The notes: generated from the letters alone by a model not told the origin. DNA of 64,000 nucleotides from Cepaea nemoralis (GCA_014155875.1 JACEFZ010028132.1:92501-156500), one strand, 5' to 3'; counted from the first letter of the stretch, positions 1-11,586 are shown. Translations and numbers: made by a program.

Positions 1-1017
1 CATTCGCACCAGCGTGTGTAAAGACATCAAAAAGAACTAAACGAGACGAACAATTAAAGACACCCCCAAAAAAGTCCCATTTTTACAGAACCACTTATCG
101 TAGAAATCTTTCTCAATCTTAAGATCTAAAATTATTGTAGCTACTGCGCATGTCTTGAAGATCGGGAAACACAAGTAGTAGCAGCCCTCGATTCGTCCTC
201 GTCATAGTTCGAACGTCTGGTACGAGGTGGAAGGTCAAAGGGTAGAAGTGGGAGGAGATTTGGGAGTGTCGGAAGTCCCGCCTTCGAAGATTGTGTTCAC
301 AACTGCGTGAAGACGACAGTAAACCCTCATCTGGCGCGTCCAAGGGAAATATCATCGGCTATTCACGACGGCCATTATTCCCCTGATTAGTTGCCCGACT
401 GCTGATTACAAGATTCCGGGTAATTCACAATAAAAACTACATTAGAATGAGAGGAAGAGACAAAGTATTTGTCAGCCAGAACAGCCAGCCTTAGTATTGC
501 CGCAGACCACACAGTGTAGTCAGGAGGGATTAAACTATTGATAGTGCACTAATTTATGGTGTCAGCTGACCCGTTCTTTTTTTGTTCATCTCATTCCTCC
601 ATGTTCTCTTCTTCCTATTCCGCATCTTCCTCTTCTTCCTCCTACACCAGTGTGGAGAAAGGGGAATTAAATAAATGCTTGTAGACTAATTTATGGTTTG
701 AGCTGACTAGTTCTCATTGTCTACTCCTCCTCCGCCTCCTACTCCCCATTCTTCTTCTTCCACTAAATAACACATACTCCTACTAAGAGACAGCTGGACC
801 GTTCTCATTTCCTCCCCCTCCTCCTCCCCCTCCTTCCCTCCTCCTCCTCTTCCTCCTCCTACTCCTCCTCCTCCAGTCCACACCAGCATAACGATGTACT
901 TCGACGATGACATCCCGTTCAGAAAGCCACGGCAAACTACTGAAGGTAACATTGCCGGGATAATAAACCTGGGGTTGGGCGCAACGTCTTGCAGAGGCCA
1001 TGCAACATTTTAGAATT
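1..1017. other. No gene; pyrimidine-rich tracts and S-C relic
   Basis: I see no coding region. From about 560 to 870 the plus strand is rich in TCC/TTC runs. Positions 890-1010 resemble the body of the S-C SINE (CGGCAAACTACTGAAGGTAA, then GCAACGTCTTGCAGAGG), as a diverged 5'-truncated copy on the plus strand. Confidence 0.5.
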
Positions 1018-1285
1018 GTGATCATCAACATCAACTTTCGTGATCATCAACATCAACTTTCGTGATCATCATCAACATTCGTGTTCATCAACATAAGTTT
1101 TCGTGATCATCAACATCAACTTTCGTGATCATCAACATCAACATTCGTGATAATCAACATCAACTTTCAAGATCATCAACCTCAAATTTTGTGATCATCA
1201 ACATCAACACTTGTGAACATCAACTTTCATGATCATCAATATCACAATTCGTGATCATCAACATCAACATTTATGATGATTAGTT
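1018..1285. repeat. 22-bp minisatellite
   Basis: About twelve imperfect copies of a 22-bp unit beginning GTGATCATCAACATCAAC. Several units are shortened or carry substitutions, so this is an old array. Confidence 0.9.
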
Positions 1286-1400
1286 ATAATTTCCTACTAT
1301 TGCGTCTACAAAACACCACATGCTCTTATTACAACAGCAACAATGACAGCAATTGCTTCTCCTAATTCTCTTATAATAAGAACTAAAGAAAACAAACAGC

Positions 1401-1810
<410 letters not shown>

Positions 1811-2070
1811 GTGTTGTTTGTTGTTGTTTGTCCATCAAGAATGATGATGACCATTCATTTCATCCAGTGGGGTCGAAGGTATGGAGCCGTGGGTTCTAAG
1901 ATGGCTGATAAGGCCTATTTTGGCTCGAAATGTTCTTTGACAATGTGGGCAAAGAATGCTTGACGTTTCTGGAGGAGGATTTTCTGCAGTGGTTTTTCTG
2001 TTCTGTCTTTTCTTCACAGCTCTTGCAGTCCTGGTTGCCTCACAAGTGACCGCACCCTTGCGTAATGGTG
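1811..2070 (-). pseudogene. LINE 3' end with C2H2 finger (L-delta-like)
   Basis: The minus strand encodes a 60-residue C-terminal fragment (1835-2017) with a C2H2 finger: CPHC, twelve residues, then HLRTH. The same finger closes both L-delta copies at 27.1 and 34.9 kb, which supports assignment to the terminus of a non-LTR retrotransposon polyprotein. Upstream residues continue in another frame (2014-2070), so at least one frameshift is present. The element is 5'-truncated; only about 260 bp remain, between two (TAC/AGT)n tracts. A host zinc-finger exon is unlikely given the single finger and the repeat flanks. Confidence 0.65.
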
Positions 2071-2087
2071 TACTCTCATTACATCAT

Positions 2088-2185
<98 letters not shown>

Positions 2186-2220
2186 AAATTACTACTACCA
2201 TTACCGCTACCACTGCTACT
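2088..2220. repeat. (TAC)n microsatellite
   Basis: About 33 uninterrupted TAC units followed by a decayed tail of TACCAT/TACCGC units. It lies beside the C2H2 LINE fragment, with the matching array at 1438-1810 on the other side. Confidence 0.95.
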
Positions 2221-2659
2221 AGTATCTATATATCTATCAAAGCAACAGTGTGGTTCATTCTCCCCCACCTCCCACCCCCATCCCTTATTTTTTCTTTGCT
2301 GTATTTCTTAATATTATTGATGAGTAACTGTGTTGTGCCCGTTGATAACATGGCTGCGATATTTAAGATTCGGCTTGTTCCCGTCATGTTTTCTTCAGCC
2401 AGCCTCTGCCGGCCGCCACACATCTAATGACAGTGCACATATCCTGTCTGGGGAACTTGCACGGAACATGGACGAATAGAGAACCAATGAGAAATTCTGC
2501 AAAACACAAAATTAGTAAATGAATAAATAAATAGATGGAATGACAATTTCAAGTCCTTTAGGATCTCTTCTGGCGGAAATCTTCACGGTACACATCGAAG
2601 ACAACGGCAGATATTACAGACGTAGTTGTCTCCATGCGACACCTAGATGTTATAAACTC
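2221..2659. other. No feature seen
   Basis: No supported gene, repeat or RNA was recognised. Short open frames here lack any recognisable motif. Confidence 0.5.
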
Positions 2660-2828
2660 ATCTCATCAGATCTCATCTCATCACATCTCATCTCATCTCA
2701 TCTCATCTCATCAATTTCCTCTTGTACCTTGCGGTGTCGAGGTGAAGCATAAATAGTGGGAGAGTGCCCGTTTAAGGGTTTCGCATATCGAGATTCCCGT
2801 GGACTTATTTCCCCTGTCTAGCGTTTAC
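2660..2828 (-). mobile_element. L-alpha copy 1, 3' part
   Basis: A (CATCT)n run at 2660-2716 is the 3' tail of a minus-strand LINE. The following ~110 bp matches the 3' ends of the L-alpha copies at 45.4 kb (plus) and 54.97 kb (minus), for example CTTGCGGTGTCGAGGTGAAG. The element breaks at 2828 and resumes at 3881 after an inserted L-beta copy; joined, the two parts follow the L-alpha order seen at 54.95-55.5 kb. Confidence 0.85.
2821..2828. repeat. 8-bp TSD of nested L-beta
   Basis: GCGTTTAC at 2821-2828 recurs at 3881-3888, exactly bracketing the inserted L-beta element. The intact L-alpha copy at about 55,070 has the sequence once (ATCGTTTACGTGG), giving an empty-site comparison. Confidence 0.85.
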
Positions 2829-3880
2829 TTTGGGAAATCATGAGGAATATGGGCTTTCCTTCACATGTAGTACATCTCATAAAAATGCTATATCAAGACC
2901 AACAAGCAGCAGTTAGAATAGATGGCGAGACATCAGATTGGTTTGACATCAAGCAAGGAGTCCGTCAGGGCTGCGTGCTGTCACCCTATTTGTTTAACCT
3001 GTATGCCGAAAATATAATGAGAAATGTAAGAGATGATATAAACAGGGAGCCATATGATGCCCTAAATATCGGCGGTCATGACATACCAGAGATTCGATAT
3101 GCTGATGATACAGTATTACTATCCACAACACAGTATGGCATAGAAAACCTAATAGCCTCAACACAATTGAATAGTGAAAATCACAACTTATATCTTAACA
3201 TAGCAAAAACTAAGATAATGCATACAGATAAAACTACTATGGAGAAAGAAATATACATTAATGGGAGAAAATTGGAGGTGGTGGAAAATTTTGAATATCT
3301 TGGGTCATTGATTACGAATAATGGTGACACAATGAAAGAAATTAAACGGCGACTATCCATTGCTCTTCAAAGACTAAAACAGATGAATAAATTATGGTGT
3401 GGGACAGACAGAACTACAAAAAATTAGATTTTTAAGAGCATGCATCTATCCCATTGCAACATACGCCTGTGAGACATGGACACTTACTAAACAAGCTGAA
3501 CAGCGCATACATGCCTTTGAATATAAATGTTATAGACGAGTTCTAAGAATATCTTGGGTAAAGAAAAGAACAAATGCATCCACACTTCAAGAGTTGAATA
3601 TTGAGGAGGGATGGCTATTAAAGACGATAAAACAAAGAAAATTGAAGTATTTTGGTCACTTGAAACGTCACGACAGTTTGGAGAGAACAATAATGGAAGG
3701 GTATATGCCTGGGAAGAGAGGAAGAGGAAGGCCAAAGAGAAGATGGGTGCAGGATGTGGCGGATGATCTCCAGATGGGTGTATCAGACGCGGGACATCTT
3801 GCTTGTGATCGAGAAGTTTTCCGAAAGGTTGTTATGGGAGCGAGGTTCTGCAAAGGACATGCTACTGAATGAATGAATGA
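2829..3880 (+). mobile_element. L-beta LINE insertion, 5'-truncated
   Basis: A 1,052-bp insertion with 8-bp TSDs inside L-alpha. It starts mid reverse transcriptase and ends with a short GAATGAATGAATGA tail, as expected for target-primed reverse transcription with 5' truncation. Other L-beta pieces lie at 14,990-15,180 (3' end, plus) and 36,590-37,170 (RT, minus). Confidence 0.9.
2840..3872 (+). pseudogene. L-beta reverse transcriptase C-terminal portion
   Basis: The first open segment (2840-3427, 195 residues) carries RT palm motifs in order: QGVRQGCVLSP, then IRYADDTVLLS with the catalytic aspartate pair at about 3105, then FEYLGSLIT. The second segment (3399-3872, 157 residues) continues through YACETWTLTK, KYFGHLKRH and GKRGRGRPKRRW to a stop. 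The reading frame shifts near 3415-3425 beside an A-run, so the copy is not intact. This motif order is typical of RTE-like non-LTR elements (family knowledge; clade not proven). Endonuclease and N-terminal RT are absent through 5' truncation. Confidence 0.88.
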
Positions 3881-4326
3881 GCGTTTACGTGGTCGGCCTC
3901 TTCCTCTGCTTCCATCCGGTCTGTACATCATTGCTTGTTGTGGTATTCTGTTAGTTGGTAGTCTAGTTATATGACCGAACCATTTAATTTGCTGTTTTCT
4001 GATGAAGTCTGGCGCTGCTACAATCCCCACTTTAGTCACATTTCTGATATTCTCTTGTCTTGATACCTTGAGTATTCTTCTCATCAATCTCATTTCCATT
4101 GTTGTAATTATTCCCCCCCCCCTTCCCCCCACCCCCTCTCATTGTTCGTGTTTGGCATTGGTAGCATAGAATTCGTAGGAAGAATGTGTTATAGAGTGCT
4201 TTTTTTCGTATCTACTAATACGTAATTGTTCTTTAGTATTGGTGCATTTGTCCAATGAGTTGCTTTGCCTTATTGCGTCAATTCTCGATCCCGTCTTCTG
4301 ATTTGCCATTTTGATGATATTATACT
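3881..4326 (-). pseudogene. L-alpha copy 1, 5' part (RT C-terminus)
   Basis: On the minus strand this encodes the region RRILKVSRQENIRNV, then KWFGHITRLPTNRIPQQAMM and GSRGRGRPRKR, matching L-alpha copies 2 and 3. A C-run near 4110-4135 disrupts the frame. Similarity to copy 3 (55,330-55,500) continues to about 4326 and then stops at the Penelope-like sequence. The copy is therefore 5'-truncated after the thumb region. Confidence 0.85.
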
Positions 4327-5010
4327 CCCCACCATTCAAAGACCACTGTACCGAAAACAAGGACAGGCCTGTGCCTTCATGTCCACAGATTTACACCTGT
4401 CCAGTACAAATGTGGCGGAACCTGGTCAAGCCTACTAGAAGGGTATGTAGCCAAGGTACACTGACCAAACAATTTGACACCTTCATGAAAACCTGCAATC
4501 TACACGACTGTCCTACTGGATTCACACAACGAAACCCCACATTCCCACACAACGGTTCACAAACTGCAAGTATTAATTCCACTAACCTTTCGTGGAGATG
4601 ATGTGCTGCGACATTTACAAGGCCGACTCAACACAACAGTTGACATAATGTTCTATGCCGCGGTTCCAGTTTTGAGATACCAGCCACTCCTATACCAACC
4701 ACATCAGTGAAAGTAACAGCCAAATCCAATTGTGTGTATCAATGTTCATGTAAATGTCTGTCCGTTTACGTAGGTAGAACCGATAGACAGTCCGAAATTA
4801 GTGTAGCAGAGCATATCCGTAAATATGCCAGGAAGCTAATAATGGGCCATTCTGAATGAGTCGCCATCTTTAGTAACACGTCATTTAATATAATCTGGAC
4901 CTGTTGCAGACGAAGAGAATTGTGAAGTGTTTGTCCTACTAATACCCAAAAACTTACTAAGATGTGCCGAGACATCACCTATGCACTCTAGTAAACCACA
5001 ATTATGCAAG
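4327..5010 (+). pseudogene. Penelope-like element remnant with GIY-YIG domain
   Basis: Translation of 4719-4830 gives CVYQCSC, then YVGRTDRQ and AEHIRK, the characteristic GIY-YIG endonuclease pattern of Penelope-like retroelements. Upstream, PLTFRGDDVLRHLQGRL at about 4575 and downstream LVTRHLI with VLLIPKNLLR near 4870-4960 fit the order seen in this family (established knowledge). Several frameshifts and stops interrupt the fragment. No RT domain remains. A bacterial-type or host GIY-YIG nuclease is less likely because the flanking motifs are Penelope-specific. Confidence 0.75.
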
Positions 5011-5544
5011 CAGGAAAACTTGATAGTCTCTTTAAAGTGCTGACATTTAAACACGTGTCCCTGTCTGTTGTTTACTTCGGTGGAAAGGATTCATTACGTT
5101 ACTTCATTATACGGTGAACCTGTCTCTGTAGTATGTACCTTGTCTTATGTAAGTTGTGGCTGGAGGTACGGAGTCCGCTCTCCGTGCAAAGCTGTCGGGA
5201 GGCCGCTCTATGGAGAGAAGACTGAGCAGTACGGGGTAGAATCCAGTGCATTTCCTGGCGACCATTTTAGGAGTTCTTTTTGTTTTCTTTATTTTTGTTT
5301 ACTAAATTCCCGTCGGGATGTATATTTAAAAACACGAGCACAGGACCGGCATGCGCTTGGACGGCTCTTGTCTTCAATTGGAAGCAGACTTGAGTTAAAC
5401 CGTCTCTGGGAGACAGCATTGACGTAGATGTGACATAACAGTGACGTAGATGTGACAGAACAGTGACTTAGATGTGACATAACAGTGACTATGATCTTAC
5501 AGGATATTGCCTTAGATGTTAGAACTCAAAACTTCATGAGATTG
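5011..5544. other. No gene; dispersed-repeat trace
   Basis: No gene is supported. About 5165-5265 resembles 13,625-13,735 (both contain GGAGT-CG-CTnTGTGCAA and GGTAnAAnCCnGTGCA patterns), suggesting an old dispersed repeat. Two copies of a GTGACnTAGATGTGACA motif occur at 5420-5480. Confidence 0.4.
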
Positions 5545-6880
5545 AAGGAGTTACAGTAAACTTCACGGATATAAGCAGTTAAAGTAAACTTCATGGATAG
5601 ATAGTTTAAAGTAAACTTCATGGAATAGAAGTAGTTAAAGTAAACTTCATAGATAGAAGCAGTTAAAGTAAACTTCATAGATAGAAGCAGTTAAAGTAAA
5701 CTTCATGGATAGATAGTTTAAAGTAAACTTCACTGAACAGAAGCAGTTAAAGTAAACTTCATGGAATAGAAGTAGTTAAAGTAAACTTCATAGATAGAAG
5801 CAGTTAAAGTAAACTTCATAGATAGAAGCAGTTAAAGTAAACTTCATGGATAGATAGTTTAAAGTAAACTTCATGGATAGATAGTTTAAAGTAAACTTCA
5901 CTGAACAGAAGCAGTTAAAGTAAACTTCATAGATAGAAGCAGTTAAAGTAAACTTCATGGATAGATAGTTTAAAGTAAACTTCATGGATAGATAGTTTAA
6001 AGTAAACTTCATGGATAGATAGTTTAAAGTAAACTTCACTGAACAGAAGCAGTTAAAGTAAACTTCATGGATAGATAGTTTAAAGTAAACTTCACTGAAC
6101 AGAAGCAGTTAAAGTAAACTTCATGGATACAAGCAGTTAAAGTAAACTTCATGGAATAAAAACAGTTAATGTAAACTAAATGTATAGATAGTTTAAAGTA
6201 ATTTCATGGAAAAGGAGCAGTTAATGTAAACTAAATGAATAGATAGTTTACAGTAAACTTCATGGAATAAAAACAGTTAATGTAAACTAAATGAATAGAT
6301 AGTTTACAGTAAACTTCATGGAATAAAAACAGTTAATGTAAACTAAATGAATAGATAGTTTACAGTAAACTTCATGGAATAAAAACAGTTAATGTAAACT
6401 AAATGAATAGATAGTTTACAGTAAACTTCATGGAATAAAAACAGTTAATGTAAACTAAATGAATAGATAGTTTACAGTAAACTTCATGGAATAAAAACAG
6501 TTAATGTAAACTAAATGAATAGATAGTTTACAGTAAACTTCATGGAATAAAAACAGTTAATGTAAACTAAATGAATAGATAGTTTACAGTAAACTTCATG
6601 GATACAAGCAGTTAAACTAAACTTCATGGATACAAGCAGTTAAACTAAACTTCATGGATACAAGCAGTTAAACTAAACTTCATGGATAGAAGCAGTTAAT
6701 GTAAACTAAATGAATAGATAGTTTACAGTAAACTTCATGGATACAAGCAGTTAAACTAAACTTCATGGATACAAGCAGTTAATGTAAACTAAATGAATAG
6801 ATAGTTTACAGTAAACTTCATGGATACAAGCAGTTAAACTAAACTTCATGGATAGAAGCAGTTAAAGTAAAATTCACGAG
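5545..6880. repeat. Complex minisatellite, two interleaved units
   Basis: About 1.3 kb built from two related ~27-bp units sharing TAAAGTAAACTTCATGGATA, one starting with AGCAGTTAAAG and one with TAGTTTAAAG. The right portion is reorganised into a 56-bp higher-order unit (for example phase points at 6261 and 6317) containing CAGTTAATGTAAACTAAATG, repeated about eight times between 6150 and 6600. Confidence 0.93.
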
Positions 6881-7545
6881 ATTGAAGGAGTGAAATTAGA
6901 CTTCATAAGATGGGCTAAGTTTCACTACATTTCAAGGTTTAGAAGAAGCTAAAGTAACAATAATATATGACAACAAGATTTACAATTCGGCATAACCTAA
7001 ACAGCAGGAGGTCGTCGCTGCAAACACATAACACAGATGACAACAATTATTGCAAGGAACAGCCAGATAGGCAAGAAAGACTCTGCCGTGTTTTCGGGGT
7101 TTATCTATGATGCTACTCAAAAGCCAGGGAGAGTAGGACTAGGCCATCTGGGGACACGTGCGGTCGCCTGGAAGAGTTTTGCGTGCCTGGTCGACTGGCG
7201 CTGTGAGAGCGGGTAGACGCTATGTTGAAAGGCGGACTTTGTTCCGGAGCGACGATTAGAAAAGCAAACACGTTATGGAGCAGCGAATCTGAATACCAGC
7301 AGGGACGTTGCGGGGGAGGGCGGGCAGGTGATGAGGAAAGATGAGAATGGAAATGAGGATTCGATGCAGATAGGGACAGGGAGCGATGGGTAAAAGTAGT
7401 GAACTGGAACGTTAGCATACTACAGCGGCTATGTTATCAGCAATATCATCGTACATTGATTAAAGTTAAGTTGAGGATCCTTTCGCATATCTTGATATTA
7501 TTGGGTATATGGTGCTAAAATTTGCAAATGAACTAGCCTAGCCTA
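6881..7545. other. No feature seen
   Basis: Unique-looking sequence. A 101-residue minus-strand frame (7113-7418) has no recognisable domain or codon signature and is not called. Confidence 0.5.
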
Positions 7546-7705
7546 GCTGATTTTTTACAGTGGTAGACCTCTGAAGCCAGAGTGGGTTCACCTGATGGCG
7601 AGGTACACTGTTAATAGGGAAAGCTAATCCATGCGCAAGATTCAGTTTATCACTACTATAAATAGTGTGTGTGGTCTACGCTTGAGTTCAAAGCGGGCGA
7701 GCGCA
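7546..7705 (+). mobile_element. S-A SINE, 5'-truncated
   Basis: Contains the S-A 3' body: AGGGAAAGCTAATCCATGCG, ATAAATAGTGTGTGTGG and TACGCTTGAGTTCAAA. The same order is found reversed at 40,693-40,980 and 31,710-31,985. The tRNA-like head is missing. Confidence 0.75.
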
Positions 7706-7835
7706 GAATAATGGTAGGAGCGTCAGTCGTTTAGAAAGTAATGGCAAAATGCTGAACGTGAACTTGTCTAGTCAATGACATACAGCCAAACGTGATGGGG
7801 TCGATTGCGACGTTCTGTAAAGGACATGAGACAAA
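7706..7835 (+). mobile_element. S-C SINE fragment
   Basis: Carries the S-C central segment (AAGTAATGGCAAAATGCTGA) and the 3' segment GACGTTCTGTAAAGGACATG. It is directly adjacent to the S-A fragment. Confidence 0.7.
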
Positions 7836-7908
7836 CTGTAACTATAACATATCCGTTATTTACCTTGTCCACTACGCTACTCGACTAGTCTGGTCCGTTG
7901 TCTCATCC

Positions 7909-10633
7909 TGTCCACTCAAAGTGTTGTAGCAACACTGTCCACTATCTTGTACTGTCCACTCAAAGTGTTACAGCAACACTGTCCACTATCTTGTACTGTC
8001 CACTAAAAGTGTTACAGCAACACTGTCCACTATCTTGTACTGTCCACTAAAAGTGTTACAGCAACACTGTCCACTATCTTGTACTGCCCACTAAAAGTGT
8101 TACAGCAACACTGTCCACTATCTCATTGTTACAGCAACACTGTCCACTATCTTGTACTGTCCACTCAAAGTGTTACAGCAACACTGTCCACTATCTTGTA
8201 CTGTCCACTAAAAGTGTTACAGCAACACTGTCCACTATCTTGTACTGTCCACTAAAAGTGTTACAGCAACACTGTCCACTATCTTGTACTGCCCACTAAA
8301 AGTGTTACAGCAACACTGTCCACTATCTCATTGTTACAGCAACACTGTCCACTATCTTGTACTGTCCACTAAAAGTGTTACAGCAACACTGTCCACTATC
8401 TTGTACTGTCCACTAAAAGTGTTACAGCAACACTGTCCACAATCTCAGTGTTACAGCAACACTGTCCACTATCTTGTACTGTCCACTAAAAGTGTTACAG
8501 CAACACTGTCCACTATCTTGTACTGTCCACTAAAAGTTTTACAGCAACACTGTCCACTATCTCAGTGTTACAGCACCACTGTCCACTATCTTGTACTGTC
8601 CACTCAAAGTTTTACAGCAACACTGTCCACTATCTTGTACTGTCCACTAAAAGTGTTACAGCAACACTGTCCACAATCTCAGTGTTACAGCAACACTGTC
8701 CACTATCTTGTACTGTCCACTAAAAGTGTTGCAGCAACACTGTCCACTATCTTGTACTGTCCACTAAAAGTGTTACAGCAACATTGTCCACTATCTTGTA
8801 CTGTCCACTAAAAGTGTTACAGCAACACTGTCCACTATCTCAGTGCTACAGCAACACTGTCCACTATCTTGTACTGTCCACTCAAAGTGTTACAGCAACA
8901 CTGTCCACTATCTTGTACTGTCCACTAAAAGTGTTACAGCAACACTGTCCACTATCTTGTACTGTCCACTAAAAGTGTTACAGCAACACTGTCCACTATC
9001 TTGTACTGCCCACTAAAAGTGTTACAGCAACACTGTCCAATATCTCATTGTTACAGCAACACTGTCCACTATCTTGTACTGTCCACTAAAAGTGTTACAG
9101 CAACACTGTCCACTATCTTGTACTGTCCACTAAAAGTGTTACAGCAACACTGTCCACAATCTCAGTGTTACAGCAACACTGTCCACTATCTTGTACTGTC
9201 CACTAAAAGTGTTACAGCAACACTGTCCACTATCTTGTACTGTCCACTAAAAGTTTTACAGCAACACTGTCCACTATCTCAGTGTTACAGCACCACTGTC
9301 CACTATCTTGTACTGTCCACTCAAAGTGTTACAGCAACACTGTCCACTATCTTGTACTGTCCACTAAAAGTGTTACAGCAACACTGTCCACAATCTCAGT
9401 GTTACAGCAACACTGTCCACTATCTTGTACTGTCACTAAAAGTGTTTGCAGCAACACTGTCCACTATCTTGTACTGTCCACTAAAAGTGTTACAGCAACA
9501 CTGTCCACTATCTTGTACGTCCACTAAAAGTGTTACAGCAAACACTGTCCACTATCTTGTACTGTCCCACTAAAAGTGTTACAGCAACACTGTCCACAAT
9601 CTCAGTGTTACAGCAACACTGTCCACTATCTTGTACTGTCCACTAAAAGTGTTGCAGCAACACTGTCCACAATCTCAGTGTTACAGAAACACTGTCCACT
9701 ATCTTGTACTGTCCACTAAAAGTGTTGCAGCAACACTGTCCACTATCTTGTACTGTCCCACTAAAAGTGTGACAGCAAACACTGTCCACTATCTTGTACT
9801 GTCCACTAAAAGTGTTACAGCAAACACTGTCCACTATCTTGTACTGTCCACTAAAAGTGTGACAGCAACACTGTCCACTATCTTGTACTGTCCACTAAAA
9901 GTGTTGCAGCAACACTGTCCACTATCTTGTACTGTCCACTAAAAGTGTTACAGCAACACTGTCCACTATCTTGTACTGTCCACTAAAAGTGTTACAGCAA
10001 CACTGTCCACTATCTTTTACTGTCCACTAAAAGTGTTACAGCAACACTGTCTACAATCTCAGTGTTACAGCAACACTGTCCACTATCTTGTACTGTCCAC
10101 TAAAAGTGTTACAGCAATACTGTCCACTATCTTGTACTGTCCACTAAAAGTGTTACAGCAACACTGTCCACTATCTTGTACTGTCCAATAAAAGTGTTAC
10201 AGCAACACTGTCCACTATCTTGTACTGTCCACTAAAAGTGTTACAGCAACACTGTCTACAATCTCAGTGTTACAGCAACACTGTCCACTATCTTGTACTG
10301 TCCACTAAAAGTGTTGCAGCAACACTGTCCACTATCTTGTACTGTCCACTAAAAGTGTTACAGCAACACTGTCCACTATCTTGTACTGTCCACTAAAAGT
10401 GTTGCAGCAACACTGTCCACTATCTTGTACTGTCCACTAAAAGTGTTACAGCAACACTGTCCACTATCTTGTACTGTCCACTAAAAGTGTTGCAGCAACA
10501 CTGTCCACTATCTTGTACTGTCCACTAAAAGTGTTACAGCAACACTGTCCACTATCTTGTACTGTCCACTAAAAGTGTTACAGCAACACTGTCCACTATC
10601 TTGTACTGTCCACTAAAAGTGTTACAGCAACAG
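7909..10633. repeat. 44-bp minisatellite, 2.7 kb
   Basis: Tandem 44-bp unit containing CACTAAAAGTGTTACAGCAA and CTGTCCACTATCTTGTAC, mixed with a short 28-bp variant (ATCTCAGTGTTACAGC). A marker variant (TACTGCCCACT) recurs at 8081, 8286 and 9003, and blocks starting at 8286 and 9003 match in variant order, so a ~717-bp higher-order duplication is present. Open frames across the array are by-products of the repeat. Confidence 0.96.
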
Positions 10634-11541
10634 TTCAGTTATCAATTATCAGTTGGGGTATCTTCGTTGCACTCCGGACATGTCCATAGGTGCTCAGATC
10701 CTCCCCCCAGCATATGCATCAGCGTCCGGTGGCTAATAGTGCCAGTTCTGTGTTGGTTGACGAGGCGCTTTGTTTTCCCGATGTACCTCTCGCGTCTGGC
10801 TGTGCCGATTCTTACTCCCAAGTCTTTCATCCTGGACAGCGATGTGGATCCACTGACGTCAAAGTCCTCTGTTCTCACAATATCTTTGAGGACGTTAATA
10901 ACATCGGCATGATCCATGGGCTGGCCATCTACAGGGGGTGCAGAGCCAGCCAGTTTATCAGCTCGTTCATTTCCTTCGACTCCCGCATGTCCCGGGACGA
11001 AGATGAAGGTGACTTTACGGAAAACAGACTTCCGCAGCGACTCAGTCCACTGTCTACGTACAGATCCAGCTTCGACCTTCTGAATCATGCTCATTGAATC
11101 ACTTAGTACACACACGTTGGTATAATGCTGTGATTCCAGCCATATGAAAGCCTGTGTAACTGCCATCACCTCCATCGTCATGCTGCTCGTGGTCATGGAG
11201 TGGGCACCACTGGATTCTTGAACGGTTCGGCCCACTGAACGGGCTGTAAATGCCCACGCACTTCTCTGCTGCTTTACAACAGATCCATCTGTATAGATGA
11301 GCACTTCGGGGCTATCTGAGTGTTCATAGATGAGCGCGTTAACCTCTGCATTGACAGCGACAGGGTTCTGCTCTCTGCACCGTCTGTCGAGTGTGATAAT
11401 GCAGCAGAAAGTGCACTTAAAGGATGTAGGCACCGGCACCCATTCCTTGCCGGGGTTGATACTGGTAAGACTGCAGACCTGTCTGACGATATCTTCCGCC
11501 CGACCCATCCATGATTTATGCAGCAATGCCGCGCAGCCATG
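10634..11541 (-). mobile_element. RNH element copy 1
   Basis: A 908-bp insertion at the right edge of the 44-bp minisatellite. CAGCAACAG flanks both ends (10,625-10,633 and 11,542-11,550) and itself resembles the satellite's CAGCAACACTG, so it looks like a 9-bp TSD made in the satellite. The only recognisable content is an RNase H reading frame; there is no RT or endonuclease. Confidence 0.7.
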
Positions 11542-11586
11542 CAGCAACAGTGTCCAGTGTACTTCATACACATTGTTAACATACAC
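10642..11586 (-). CDS. RNase H domain ORF (retroelement-derived)
   Basis: A 314-residue open frame with a type I RNase H fold signature: D100 in IYTDGS, E139 in MTMEVMAV, D163 in LSDSMSM, H200 and D210 in PGHAGVEGNERAD. These residues would cleave RNA in RNA-DNA hybrids (family knowledge). A Cys-containing tail follows (SEHLWTCPEC). The first ~15 residues read from flanking DNA; the element's own part begins before SWMGRAEDI. The frame has no internal stop, unlike nearly every other element ORF here. The longer basic loop before His seen in cellular RNase H is short, as in LINE RNases H. It could be the C-terminus of a 5'-truncated I-type LINE or a stand-alone module. Expression is not shown. 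Confidence 0.75.
   Translation of the reverse strand: MYVNNVYEVHWTLLLHGCAALLHKSWMGRAEDIVRQVCSLTSINPGKEWVPVPTSFKCTFCCIITLDRRCREQNPVAVNAEVNALIYEHSDSPEVLIYTDGSVVKQQRSAWAFTARSVGRTVQESSGAHSMTTSSMTMEVMAVTQAFIWLESQHYTNVCVLSDSMSMIQKVEAGSVRRQWTESLRKSVFRKVTFIFVPGHAGVEGNERADKLAGSAPPVDGQPMDHADVINVLKDIVRTEDFDVSGSTSLSRMKDLGVRIGTARRERYIGKTKRLVNQHRTGTISHRTLMHMLGGGSEHLWTCPECNEDTPTDN

Noticed and set aside
8284..9942. Open frames of 100-190 residues in the 44-bp array
   Set aside because: Pure products of the minisatellite, switching frame with each indel.
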